Source: Lytechinus variegatus (Eukaryota; Echinodermata; Echinoidea; Temnopleuroida; Toxopneustidae). Taken from it: a stretch of 64,000 nucleotides of DNA. The position numbers were made by a program, and so were the translations under genes. Below, in pieces: positions 36,901 to 47,900 of the stretch. How positions within the stretch are numbered: position 1 is the stretch's first letter; each line of letters begins with the position of its first letter. The notes under the pieces are model-generated. The model saw only the letters and a list, made by a program, of their open reading frames with translations. It made no database searches and was not told where the DNA came from. The stretch lies in NCBI RefSeq assembly GCF_018143015.1, contig NC_054749.1, positions 36,048,000-36,111,999 on the forward strand, written 5' to 3'.

Positions 36901-37346
36901 AGTAAATGAATTATAACAATAATACAATGATAGGTATAAATAATGGGCAGACATGTCTATCTCACAACAGCACTGTAATGTTCTTCCTTTTTGCAATTTG
37001 TGTAATTGCTCTTTAGTGATATATAATATTTTTAAATTTAGTATACAGATTTGGCATTGTTCAAAGCATAGTAAAACCTTAACATATTTTCCTTACTATA
37101 TTGTCTAGTAGGGACAATAAGATGATTAATTTACATCATTCTGGAGTTGGTCGGCAATGATCAAAGCAAAGAACACACTTCCTTACTTTTGAAATCTAAT
37201 CTAAGCTGTGTTACATCAGTAAAGTCTATTCCTTCAGCCTTGGCTATTCTTCCTGCTTCTTCTTTAGGACCTTGCTCCTCTACAGCTTTCTGAAGCATTA
37301 TCTCATCCACTACGGATGGTTCCACTGTGTCATACAGCCGGCTCAT
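27982..37346 (-). CDS. DRC3: Dynein regulatory complex subunit 3 (LRRC48)
   Basis: Axonemal protein of the nexin-dynein regulatory complex that links outer doublets and tunes dynein in motile cilia and flagella. Eleven coding exons in transcript order: 37346-37187, 36609-36493, 36002-35836, 34943-34797, 34126-34007, 33533-33421, 32519-32345, 31756-31625, 30462-30392, 29080-28957 and 28227-27982. They join in frame to 523 aa, the length I recall for the human protein. Start block MSRLYDTVEPSVVDE matches the family. Residues about 54-200 are LRRs of the SDS22 type (NNIIEKIEGL, FNNIEVIEGL, NNRITTLENM, NLAGNPF) plus a cap (LAYLDFRLIDG). The rest is charged coiled coil, ending with the conserved DKDTITNAVSASHD and HLLKIDNRED. 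Introns 6 and 9 are U12-type AT-AC (separate entries); the other eight are GT-AG. A 3' splice site at 37412-37414 implies a 5' UTR exon further upstream. Confidence 0.96.
28324..28481. mobile_element. Fold-back MITE in last DRC3 intron
   Basis: Left 'ggtgtttcataaagctgttt' is inverted at the right as 'gaacagctttatgaagcacc'; the inner 'gttagagtgac' and 'atcactctcaac' also pair. About 160 bp. Confidence 0.75.
28655..28745 (-). repeat. SINE fragment, reverse orientation
   Basis: 'tacccagggaagccacagtt', 'gggccctgctatt' and 'gccccggcta' resemble the reverse-strand bodies at 59010-59215 and 41405-41475. Only the distal part is present. Confidence 0.5.
29081..30391 (-). other. DRC3 intron 9, U12-type AT-AC
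   Basis: On the minus strand the intron begins ATATCCTTTTT (30391 down) and ends TTCAC (29081). The branch-site match TCCTTGAC lies at 29101-29094, putting the branch A 14 bases from the end. Splicing here joins GGA TT to G ATA TCT, giving VQGLISQIRDLEN, which lines up with the conserved protein. No GT-AG alternative preserves frame and homology. It interrupts the codon after its second base. A 594-bp palindromic MITE fills much of the intron, starting 36 bases from the donor. Confidence 0.88.
29761..30354. mobile_element. Palindromic MITE, GGACAAGTCCACC family
   Basis: Arms of about 150 bp or more: left 'aagtccacctcagaaaaatg' and 'ttcatcaaaatcggatgta', right the inverse 'tacatcccattttgatgaa' and 'gggtaggcttgtccttt'. 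The ends abut TA. Other copies: 39048-39635, 54759-55361, a degenerate one at 58176-58807 and a half-copy at 61795-61923. Confidence 0.85.
30655..31560. repeat. Two related MITE-like segments in DRC3 intron 8
   Basis: The segments at about 30660-30785 and 31405-31545 share 'ttttcagccaatcagaagc' and neighbouring sequence ending in 'gatgcaact'. A further palindromic bit around 30790-30840 pairs 'aaaggccctga' with 'catcagggcctgg'. Boundaries are unclear. Confidence 0.5.
32520..33420 (-). other. DRC3 intron 6, U12-type AT-AC
   Basis: On the minus strand the intron begins ATATCCTTTTC (33420 down) and ends GTGCAC (32520). The branch-site match CCCTTAAC lies at 32537-32530, 11 bases from the acceptor. 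Splicing joins GCT GT to C TAT AAA, giving DELLAVYKEKMVAICQQ, colinear with the conserved protein. The only nearby GT donor (GCT|GTATAT) would need an AG acceptor in the right phase, and none is present. The phase is 2, as in intron 9. Length 901 bases. Confidence 0.9.
35138..35405 (+). mobile_element. tRNA-derived SINE, family 1, in DRC3 intron 3
   Basis: Head 'atggtctagtggttcgg' and B-box-like GGGTTCAAGACC, body 'tgtgctgcacttgacccagg' and 'gaatgggtacctggcagg', ending near 'cactatacaaatcc'. The B box has diverged, so the copy is old. Confidence 0.85.
35552..35790 (+). mobile_element. tRNA-derived SINE, family 2, in DRC3 intron 3
   Basis: The head is very tRNA-like: GTTGGCTCAGTTGGTAGAGC (A box), an anticodon-loop-like CTCACAA, and GGTTCAAACCC (B box). 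The body is unlike family 1: 'cagaccaaaagacgttaaaa', 'gggagttgctgctaccctg', 'gatcaattgggcaaagc'. Other copies: 57531 and a headless one at 51698. Confidence 0.88.
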
Positions 37347-39047
37347 ATTGATGAGTCACTTTCTCACAATCAACACCAGAAAATAAACCAAACTAACAGA
37401 GTCACAGAGATCTGCAAATAGAAGGCAAAAAAAAATTCCATTACTGTGTAAAATGAATGGATGTGCAGACAAAGTCATATGATTATTATAAAAAAAAAAG
37501 AATTCATAAATTACTATAAAGTTTGGTAGATGTCTGTTTTGCACTCTTTTCATCAAGATCTGAAAAAAATCAGTTTTATGAAGTTGTTGATGAGATAGAA
37601 AAATCCTGTATTATTCCTATTAATTGGGCATGCCATAGTCCATGATCATCCATGGACTTCTTTTTTTTTTGCACACTATCCCTAGCTTCTTCTTGACCAG
37701 AATATAAGAAACAATATAATATGAAATAAAGCTTTTTTGTGTAATGTTAAGGAAAGACAGGTTTAATCTTCAATCCGCTTTACAGGCATTCAACAGGGGC
37801 AGATTTAGCCTTTGCCAATACAGGGGGGGGGTGAATTTTTTTTCACTCATATTTTTCCCGATCAGCCACTCAAAATTGATTTTTATTCGGTTCTTTGAAG
37901 GGGTAGTCACTTCTTATCTATATAAAACAACAAATCTCATAAGCCCTATTTAAATAGTGCGAGCGCAAATCGCAGGCTAATTTTTTTTGGTAAATTTCAT
38001 GTATTTTGTCCTGAAAATTAAATATTCTTGGTAATGTATGTGATCCTGAACAAGATGCGTATGAAACTACATAATTACTGCTAGCGCAAAGCACGAACAA
38101 ATTTTTCGTACAGAATACTTTCAGGTCTGATCAAAAAGGGACCTGTTAAGGACTGTTTGCAGTCAGCCATAAATACGATACATATTTCAACAATCAAATA
38201 ATGTGAGCACGAAGAGCGAGTTGAGAATTTTTGACATCCTGACCTAAAAACATGGACATTGTAAGCACTTTTTGCAATCATGAATAGGATATGTATATAA
38301 CTAAACAATGCGAGCACATAGTGCGAGGGAAAAAAAGAGAGTTAGACCCAAAAGCAGGACACTCGTATGTTTTTTAAACCATGATAAGGATGGGTAATTT
38401 GGGTATATCCTACATTGATAATGCAAACGTGAAGCGCGAGTAGAAAATTTTTGGTATTCTGATTTGACACTGGGTAATTTAGACATGTTGTAAATAAAGA
38501 ACAAATCGCGAGTCTCATAAAAATGCGTGCGTGAGTTTTAGACTTAGAATCTTGGCATCCTATATATGAATGCATTTTTTATCATGAAAATCAATAATGC
38601 GAGCACGAGCTGAACATATTTGGTACATGTATTCCATTCTGAAAAGTTGTCAAACTCTAATTCAAGCACTGTGTAGGAAAATTGAGAAGTGGATATGGAT
38701 CGCACTTAATAAATGGTGCGAGCGCAAAGCGCGAGCTAAAATTTTTATTTGACCTATTTTCAGTTTGACCTAGGAATGGGACATTCTAAGGACATTTTGT
38801 TATCATATGGAAAATGATGACTGTCTACCAACCAATTCCTCTTCCTAAGCGCATAATAATGCTTGTTGATATTCCCTTTTGAAAAAAAGAATAATTCGAT
38901 TATAAAGACTTCATAAAAATATTATCTTATTTTTTGATGTAGTAAACCTAATGAAATTTGTTGAAATTAAGACCTGAAAATTGGACATTTTAAGGACTTT
39001 TGTAACTATGAATAGATGGACGCATGGGCTAATATATTTTTAATAAT

Positions 39048-39635
39048 TAAAGGACAAGTCCACCCCAACCTAAAGTTGATTCAAATAAAGAGAAAAATCA
39101 AACAAGCGTAACACTGAAAGTTTCATCAAAATCTGATATAAAATAAGAAAGTTATGTCATTTTAAAAATTTTGCTTAATTTCACAAAACAGTTATAGGCA
39201 CATCCTGATCAGTTTGCAAAGGAGGAGACTGATGACATCACCCACTCACTTTTTCTTTTGTATTTTATAATATGAAATATGAAATATAATTTTCTCCTCA
39301 TTGTCAAGTGAGACAATGGTTAATTCCACCCTGAATATGTGGAATTAGCATTGTTTAATGCTATATGGTTCAGTCAAGTTGGTCCTTACTGTCAAATATG
39401 TAAACAATGAAATTTATAATTTATAATTACAACAAATAAATCAAAAGAAATAGTGAGGGAATCATCGACTGTCTCATTTGCATGTCACTGAATTGTGCAT
39501 ATTACTGTTTTGTGAAAAAAATGCCATAACTTTCTTATTTTATATCCGATTTTGATAAAATTTTCAGCGTTATGCTGGTTTGATTTTTCTCTATTTATTC
39601 AAATCAACATTTTTCTGGGGTGGATTTGACCTTTA
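39048..39635. mobile_element. Palindromic MITE, GGACAAGTCCACC family
   Basis: Left 'taaaggacaagtccacccc', right 'ggggtggatttgacctttaa'; the internal 'ttcatcaaaatctgatat' and 'atatccgattttgataaaa' pair. Inserted in the left half of the large fold-back region. Confidence 0.88.
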
Positions 39636-40599
39636 ATGTGATCGCAAATTGCTAGCCAAAATTTTTGATGTGTCATGAAAAGAGAATTTTAAATAGTTTA
39701 TTATTAACACTATGGATGTATACATTAATGACCAATCGAAATGAAACTGAATAGCGTTAGCTAATAGGTCTTGACAATCAGACCTGAAAAGGGGATATTT
39801 TCACTCATTCAATGAACAAGGTTATGATGGATATTTTGAGAACTTGAGAACTTTATGGAATACACAAAGAGAATAGGTACTTGAAAACTGAAATGCGAGT
39901 GTGTAGCGTGAGCTGTTAGTGTTGATACGTAGACAAGAAAACAGACATTTTACAGAGAGCACTTTTTGAAAATCAACTTGTAGATCTAAATCAAACAAAA
40001 TATGAGGAAAGCTTGATGTCTGAGCTGAAAAGTGAAATATGTTTAGCATTTATTGACTTCAAAACTTGATTTTTTTAAGCTCCATATTAGCCTATTAATT
40101 GAGCAGATATGTACTTCATCGAATATTCAATGCGAGCATGAGCAAAATTTCTTTTACTTTTTTAAAACTTTTTTTAGTGACATCGTTTGTCATCGGCATC
40201 GTCAACAATTTTTTTTTTATTCCTTCCCCTCACCTTGACCTTGGCTTAATCACTTGTCACCTTCCTGCTTTTTTTGGCACGCCTTTTTTCTTCTTCTTTT
40301 TTTTTCTCCTCTCTTTTCCTTTTTTTCTTCCTTTCCCCTTTTTTCTTTTTTAGCTCTGCAAACTGATTCAATGAATTACTCATCTTGTTCTAAGGCCATG
40401 GGCCTTACAAAAATCTCAGCACGTGGGACCGAACTAAAATCTTAATATTTCCATCTATTAGTATTGATCAATTTAAAAATAACCTCAACCGAGATAGACT
40501 TTCAGGAATCGAACATATTTCATATTTCAACGTTCGAAAAGAAAATGGTTACAAAAGTGATTCAATATAACTCAGATGTCATAACTTACAGAATTAATA

Positions 40600-40760
40600 A
40601 TGCCTAAATCCGACCGGACGGTCTGCTTGATGTAGCGTCAATTGTTGTCATGGAGCGATTGAAATGAGCGAGTCAGAGCGACCAATAAGTGCGATAGGAA
40701 TGAGCACGCTCGTATTGTAAAAACGCGGTCAGAGATAGCGACTAATACTGCACTGTCGTA
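40600..40760 (-). promoter_or_regulatory. Candidate DRC3 promoter region with X-box-like site
   Basis: A short CpG-richer island amid AT-rich repeats contains GTTGTCATGGAGCG (40644-40657). Its left half fits the RFX X-box half-site (GTTGYC-AT); the right half fits only partly. A CCAAT lies at about 40681. RFX sites are common at ciliary genes, and DRC3 is one, but the distance (3.3 kb upstream of the ATG) needs an upstream non-coding exon. Speculative. Confidence 0.25.
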
Positions 40761-41404
40761 ATGTTGGATTTTTTTTTTGGGGGGGGGGGGGGGAGCGGGG
40801 GCTTGCCTTTTTAGGAATTGAGACTATAATAGTTATCAATTATTTGTATTACGCATTTCATCAATTAAGTCGTTTTTGTTTGTTTTCTTTATAATAAAAT
40901 TAATATGATATACATGCATTTTAATATTACAGGGGGCATATACACAGTACAATCAGCTCCATCTGCTTTTTAGTTAACCCCCTCTTCCTATCAATTCTTC
41001 TGATTTCGTTTTGAATATTATTCATTTACTGTGTTGATCTTTTTACCTGTAATATGATTATATTATGTCATATTAAAAGTAGGCTTATCATCATTAAAAT
41101 ATGACTTTTTTGCTTTCAACGAGTTTAAGTTGACTTGATGTATACAAAATGGACTGGATACTGGATGTAGGCATATTTTCAAATTTCCATTTTTTGACAA
41201 GAAAACAAACAGACAAAAATCCCCCCCCCAAAAAAAAAACCATCCAGAAACAGCCATTTAGTTGTGGACAAGGGGAAGTCTCACAATCCCCTATTAGCCT
41301 CCCCTGGCATGAAGTACGAATAGCATGAAGAGTAATGCCGCCCCCCCAAAAAAAAAAAATAATAAAAATGTGAAAATAAAAATAGACGAGGAAACATTTC
41401 TGTT

Positions 41405-41475
41405 TATTTCAGTCTGCCTAAAGGATAGCCACTTCAGTTCCGAAAACTGTTCTCCCAGCGGGCCCTGCTACATTT
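41405..41475 (-). repeat. SINE fragment, reverse orientation
   Basis: 'ggatagccacttcagttccg', 'aaaactgttctcccagcggg' and 'ccctgctac' are shared with the fragments at 28655 and 59010. Confidence 0.45.
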
Positions 41476-42229
41476 TTAGTGATAAAAATGCATTTGGAAT
41501 ACCCAAACACACGCGCGCATGATTATTCAGATAGGCAGCTTGTTCTCTTTTTAAATCATTATCCAGGAGTCAGATCAGAATATCAAAAATGTTTGGCTCG
41601 CGCGCGGGCTCGTATTATGAATGTAAGAAGATCCCCAATTACTTGATTTACAATAAAACATGAATAGAGTGTCCCGTTTTTAGGTCTAAATCTCGACTGA
41701 ATTTTTCCACATCAATTCTTTGGCTATGTAAAGCCTACCTAATCTGTTCAAGATTACAAAAATTGCTTGGAATTTTGGTAGAAATGTCAAAAAAAATTCA
41801 GCTCAGGCTTTGCGCTCACATTATTTGATTGGTGAAATTATATAACGTTTTCATGTCTAATTAACTGCAAGCATGAAGTCCTTAACAGGTCACTTTCGAT
41901 CAGATCAAAACGTATATTTAAAGTTTTTGCTCGCGCTTCGCGCTCGCAGTGATAAAAATGTAAATGTAAGATCCTTTATATATTAATTCTATAGCAAACT
42001 ACTTAAAGACCCCCTTTTACGACAGTTAAAAAATGATCTCGCGCTTCACGCTCGCATTAATAGTTAAAAATATTTCAACTCATAAATCCTATTCATGATT
42101 ACAAAAGTGCTTAATATAACCAGTCTTCTGACCTCTAATATCAAGACATTTTTACTCACTAATGAGGCTTATTACATGTACATTAACAAATATGATCATA
42201 AAATTGGAATGAATTCCTAATAACTAAAT

Positions 42230-42603
42230 TGCCCCTTGTTTCAGAAAGGAATTTCGAAAAGTTTCATATTGCGCTTATAAGAAGAGGAATAGGAAGATCG
42301 TTATTATTTCCTTTTCTATTTTTATTTCCAATTTTTCTTTTTAATTCAACTGGTCATGCTCAAGTTGGTACCATATTTTTTTTATATGCTAAACAACTGC
42401 AAGAATATTTATTAGGAGGCTGCACTCTACAAGCTCCGCTTTTTAGCAGCCTCCTCCATTTTCAACCTGATTTGTAATAATCTTGAATATAATTTTCTGT
42501 ACAGGAATAATTGAAATATGTTTTGTTATTTATATATGTCAACATGTACAGAAGAAACTGTAATTGTTGAAAATGGAAATAAACGAATGAAATGAAATGA
42601 AAT
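42230..42603 (+). mobile_element. LINE 3' fragment with (ATGAA)n tail
   Basis: The segment ends in 'ggaaataaacgaatgaaatgaaatgaaatt', a short tandem tail after an AATAA-like signal, the usual 3' end of non-LTR retrotransposons. An 82-aa frame (42229-42477) shows no RT motifs. It is inserted in the right half of the fold-back region. Confidence 0.5.
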
Positions 42604-43811
42604 TATTTTCATATGATGACAAAAGTGTCCTTAGGGCCTAGAATGTCCAGGTCCTTGATCAGAATAATAATAAAAATATCAGCTAAGTGTTATCCACATA
42701 CACTTCACAATTTCCCTACACAGTGCTTTAGATAGTATTTAAATTTACTCTTTTTATATCGGAATATCAAATATTTTCCACTCGTGCATCGCGCTCGCAT
42801 TATCAATTTTCATGATATAAAAATGAAATGTATTCAGAATGCCCAGATTCTGTCTAACTTTAAAGCACGCGCACATATGTTTATTGAGATAAGCAGTTAT
42901 TCAAAACGTGCTAAAATTATCAAGTTTGCCCTTGCATTATTAATGTAGGAACTTCTTTTTTCATGATTTACAAAAAAATGAATAGAGTGTCTCATTTTTT
43001 AGGTCTGAAATATCTTTTTTTCCCGCTCGCGCTTCTCTCTCGCATCGATGTTGTTTACTTTTTACACCTATAACGTTTATTTCAAAAGTGCTAGGAATTT
43101 CATTTTTTTTCTTTTTTAGGTCGGAATGTCAAAACATTTTCAGCTCGCGCTTCGCTCTCGCATTATCGAAATGTTGAAATAATTATGTATCGACTTAATA
43201 GGCTAACTGCAAAGCGGTCTTAACAGGACCTTTTTCGATCAAACCAGAACCAATATTCTGCTCGCGCTTCGCTGTCGCAATAATTATCTAGTTACATACG
43301 CATCTTGTTCAGGTTCACAAATATTGTCAGAATATTGAATTTTCAGGACAAAATACAATAAAAAATCAGCTCGCGCTTTGCGCTTATACTATTCAAATAA
43401 AATAGGGCTGAAGAGATTATCCCATTTTATGTTGTTTTATAAGATTAAAGCTAAGAAATGACTGTTAGGAGATCGGCGCACCCTTTATTGTTCATGACCA
43501 AGAAAATGGGGAGAAAATGAAACGGATAGGTGAAATATATGCCTATATTTGTATCAAATGTAATGTCCAAATCTGTCACAAACTTTGATTTTTGTAATAA
43601 AAATGTCAATTATATTTTGCTCGCTCGCTCGCAACTGTTCATTAATATGCCGTATCAAGCCCCCTCAAAACTGGCCGCATTACACCACTGAGACAACCCC
43701 TTCAAAGAAACAAACAAAAATCAACTTTGAGCGGCCGATCGGGGAAAATATGGGTGAAAAAAAACTTTCGCCCCCCTGGCCCTATATATTGGCGGAAGCT
43801 GGAACCGCCCC

Positions 43812-44943
43812 GAGTTTAGCCTTTAAAATGAAAGCAGTATCCTTAAAGATATCAGGTCACCCCAATAAAACGAAAATGAGTAGGTATATGACTAGATCTG
43901 CTGATCAAATTCACCTTCAAATGGGAGGTCCTTTTTCCCCTCCCCTTTTCATTTTTTTTTGGTATTGTAGTACCCAGTTTAGCGTTACGTTATTATATAA
44001 AAGTTTTCTATACGTTTCGGAATGGTGGAAATGAAATGAAACTTGCGATCCGTTGCACCCCCCCCCCAGTGTTGGGTGATGCGCATTCATTGATCTGCAC
44101 TGAGGCCTACTTTTCAGATATCAGTGGTGCTCAGTGCTTCCACTTTTCAAAACGGAACTTCCTGGAATTTACTCGAAAAAATATTTGGAGTTTACAAAAT
44201 ATCCTGCAATTTTCCGAATGTTCTCCATTATAATTCTCTTCTATAAACACACAAAAACGAATGAAATATCATTGAATGTAGGACCCAGACCCAGTGCCGC
44301 GTTAGTGAACCAAATATTTAGAGGGGGTCCGACGAAACATGACGTAACAGGCAAAGTTTATAAAGATGTTCGAGGGAGCAAAAATTTTGACATTTTAATT
44401 AAGATCCAATTTTGTGATAGATTTTGACATAATATTCGGATAAAATATTGTTCCCGAAAAATGATAACTTCGAATTTATCACATCCTGGAATGATCCTGG
44501 AAAATAACAAATTCAAGGAAGAGTGGAAGCACCAGTGGTGCTGCTGCTGTCAAGAGTTCGAGTACCAAAAGCAATTATAAATGCTTTGCGTTTAATACGT
44601 CTGAATTACGACTAGTCCCAACAAACCAAAACATATTGCGAAATGTGTCATCACCACTTCCTCGCCCAGCCTGGATCTCCAGAAAATTCTACTTAACTCT
44701 AACACGTCTGTCTAGTGTCTATCTGATGCAATCTTTTGCCAGAGTGGTAATGAGCACAATCTTGTTTGGTTTATAATCAGTACCCCCATTTCTATTTATC
44801 AAACTAGCTACCGTACCTGACTGAGAAGAGATCGAAGTTCGAACTTCAAAGATTCATTCCCGCTGTCTGCCTCTGGCGATCATCAGACAGTATCATCGAC
44901 GCTCGCTGCCCCGTCCGACTCGGCTTTGACTACAGCCACAAAC
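43812..44943. other. Intergenic sequence upstream of gene 3
   Basis: No exon was recognised. The last 300 bases before the gene 3 ATG are less AT-rich and hold CpGs ('cgacgctcgctgccccgtcc'), consistent with a 5' UTR or core promoter. No TATA box is evident. Confidence 0.4.
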
Positions 44944-47900
44944 ATGATCGGTGGGGAGGTAAGTAGTACGGATTATTGTTTCATTTCCTGTATTGTAATG
45001 CCAGATATTGATATTGTTGCCCACTCACACCAATGCCAGGTTTATGTTGTGAAATAATTTGCTTGAAAAAATGCACTTCCAAATCCTAAGAAGCGAAGAA
45101 GGTCCGAACATGGGCATGATGAACTGAACTAACAGTAACACTTACAACTGTTACAGTTATAAAAAAACACAACCCTTTTTATCATATTTTTACTTGAGAC
45201 ATTCATAATTTTGATAAGCTTGGCTCAGTATACTCAGCCGTTGCATATCATGCATATCCGGACAAGACAGCAAATGAGCAATATCAGGTACTTTGTGATC
45301 AATAGTTCGTGAATTAAATAATATTTGAAAATAATATGGTATTTGAAAAATAATATGAAACAATATCACAATGCAAAAACTTTCAAAAATACGTATGCTT
45401 TTGATTTTATGCATGTTTGTTGAGAAAACACAGACAAAAATATTAATGTTTTTAATATTTATCAGTTTAAGTTCTGGGCATGGGACCCCCATCTAGTATC
45501 ATGAGTATTGTTTCAACTTCAAGCTTTCTCTATTACTAGATAAGAATTATCATTAGTACTAGACCTATGCAAGATATAAATAAAAAGAAATGAAAGTTGC
45601 AGTTTCCTGACAAAATTACAATAAAGTAGATGGGTCAATCCACGTCAAATCAACCAATTTTCAGACAATTTGTCACCCGACCCTCTTCGATTTTCTTTAA
45701 ACTCGCACCAAGTGTTGCCCCAAGTGTCTGACGGAAAAATCTGAAATATTTTGCCCCAAGGTCAAATGGTTGCTAAGATACGGCCTCCCATAGCAACCAA
45801 TGCACACACAACAAAATTATTTTAAATAAAATTGCCTATTTTTGATTGACTACTGCAGCAAAGTTTGATTGATTACAGTCTTCATTTTTAGTAAATTGGA
45901 AGAACTTTTTGGTCTAAACATGCAGAGTATACTGTAGTGCGGACCTGTCAACCGGATTTCGCACACGAGGTCACCGAAAATGGCGTTAAGCATCCGTGTC
46001 AATGATTTCAGAAGCATGTTTGGAGGCTCATAAATCCAAAACTAAATTAGCTTAGAACCAAATATTATGCACATTTATGGACTTTCAGATGCTCAACAGA
46101 ATTACAAAAAATTGACCCAAGAGTATGTGTCGTTTTCCTGTAGGGCGCCCTCAAAGTTGGATTTTTTTCAAAAGATGCCAAGTTCAAGGTCACGGATCAC
46201 CTCCCGTCCCATCGAGGAGGGGGACCAATTTCTGTGTTTTGATAGACATTTACCCATATTTTCAAGTGTTACTTGAGAAATTTTGCTACCGGAATGTTTA
46301 GGGGCTGATTTGCGCATTCCAAAATGGTCGTAAACACCCTAAAATTGATGTTAATGACACATACATGCTTTTCAACACTGTTCAAATTGTGATAACTCAC
46401 AGATGAAGAGCCCAAAGACATTGATCTTTTCTGTGATGATAGTCTGTAATTAGTATTAAAAGGATATATCTTCAAAAATAGTTTTTTATTGTTGGTAATG
46501 ACCTTGAAAACACACCTAAAATTCAATAAAAACAGTAAATTGGCTAATTTTCCAGAATCAAATGGCATTCAAATGGTGTTTACATTGACTTTCAAATGGG
46601 TGTCATTTCAATACAAAGGGTGAGCTTAAGCCAAAACTTGAAAGACATGTTCAACTTTTGGTCTACTTTAAGCAACATAAAATATTTGAACTCAAAACCA
46701 TATCATTTGACCTTGAAATTATTCCAAATATAGCTATTTGTTGCTTCATAAGTAGCATATTCAAATCGCGCGTGTACATTGTACTTTGCAACACATTTCA
46801 AAATGGATTTTCTCATAGAGAGAATACCTGATCAGGCTGATATTTGCAGTATAAGTAGTCTGTAATGGGTTCTTGGAGGATCTATAGATTAAGTACCTAT
46901 TCTCTCATGACAATGACCTTGAAAATACAGCTGAAAATCATGAAAATCAATAAATCATACAATTTTCATTAATAATCAAGTGTTTTTATCCACTTTTAAT
47001 TGTGTGTTATTCCATCTTAGATTGTGAGTTCATGCTGATAATTGCAAATCATGTTCCACTTTTGGTCTACTTTAAGCTACATAAAATATTTGAACTCAAA
47101 ACCATATCATTTGACCTTGAAATTATTCCAAATATAGCTATTTGTTGCTTCATAAGTAGCATATTCAAATCGCGCGTGTACATTGTACTTTGCAACACAT
47201 TTCAAAATGGATTTTCTCATAGAGAGAATACCTGATCAGGCTGATATTTGCAGTATAAGTAGTCTGTAATGAGTTCTTGGAGGATCTACAGATTAAGTAC
47301 CTATTCTCTCATGACAATGACCTTGAAAATACAGCTGATAATCATGAAAATCAATAAATCATACAATTTTCATTAGTAATCAAGTGTTTTTAACCCACTC
47401 ATGTCTTGATAGAATAGTTACCTAAACTGTAGATTTTCCAAGTACTCATTACAGACTACTAATACTGCATATATCAGCCTGATCATGTATTCTCTCTATG
47501 AGAAAATCCATTTTGAAATGTGTTGCAAAGTACAATGTACATGCTACTTATAAAGCAACAAATAGCTATATTTGGAATAATTTCAAGGTCAAATGATATG
47601 GTTTTGAGTTCAAATATTTTATGTAGCTTAAAGTAGACCAAAAGTGGAACATGATTTGCAATTATCAGCATGGACTCACAATCTAAGATGGAATAACACA
47701 CAATTAAAAGTGGATAAAAACACTTGATTAATGAAAATTGTATGATTTATTGATTTTCATGATTTTCAGCTGTATTTTCAAGGTCATTGTCATGAGAGAA
47801 TAGGTACTTAAACTGTAGATCCTCCAAGAACGCATTACAGACTACTTATACTGCAAATATCAGCCTGATCAGATATTCCCTCTATGAAAAAATCCATTTT

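Larger units (their letters stand above)
37790..43811. mobile_element. Large fold-back region with GCGCTTCGCGC motifs
   Basis: The left end 'ggggcagatttagcctttgc', followed by a G-run and a 'ttttttcactcatatttttc' segment, is matched inverted at the right end (43720-43811). Across the left half the motif reads GCGAGCGCAAAGCGCGAGC-like; across the right half it reads GCTCGCGCTTCGCGCTCGCA-like, about ten times each, often 100-150 bases apart. Arms are diverged and interrupted by other insertions. No transposase was found. The block separates DRC3 from gene 3 and may contain the DRC3 upstream exon and promoter. Confidence 0.6.
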
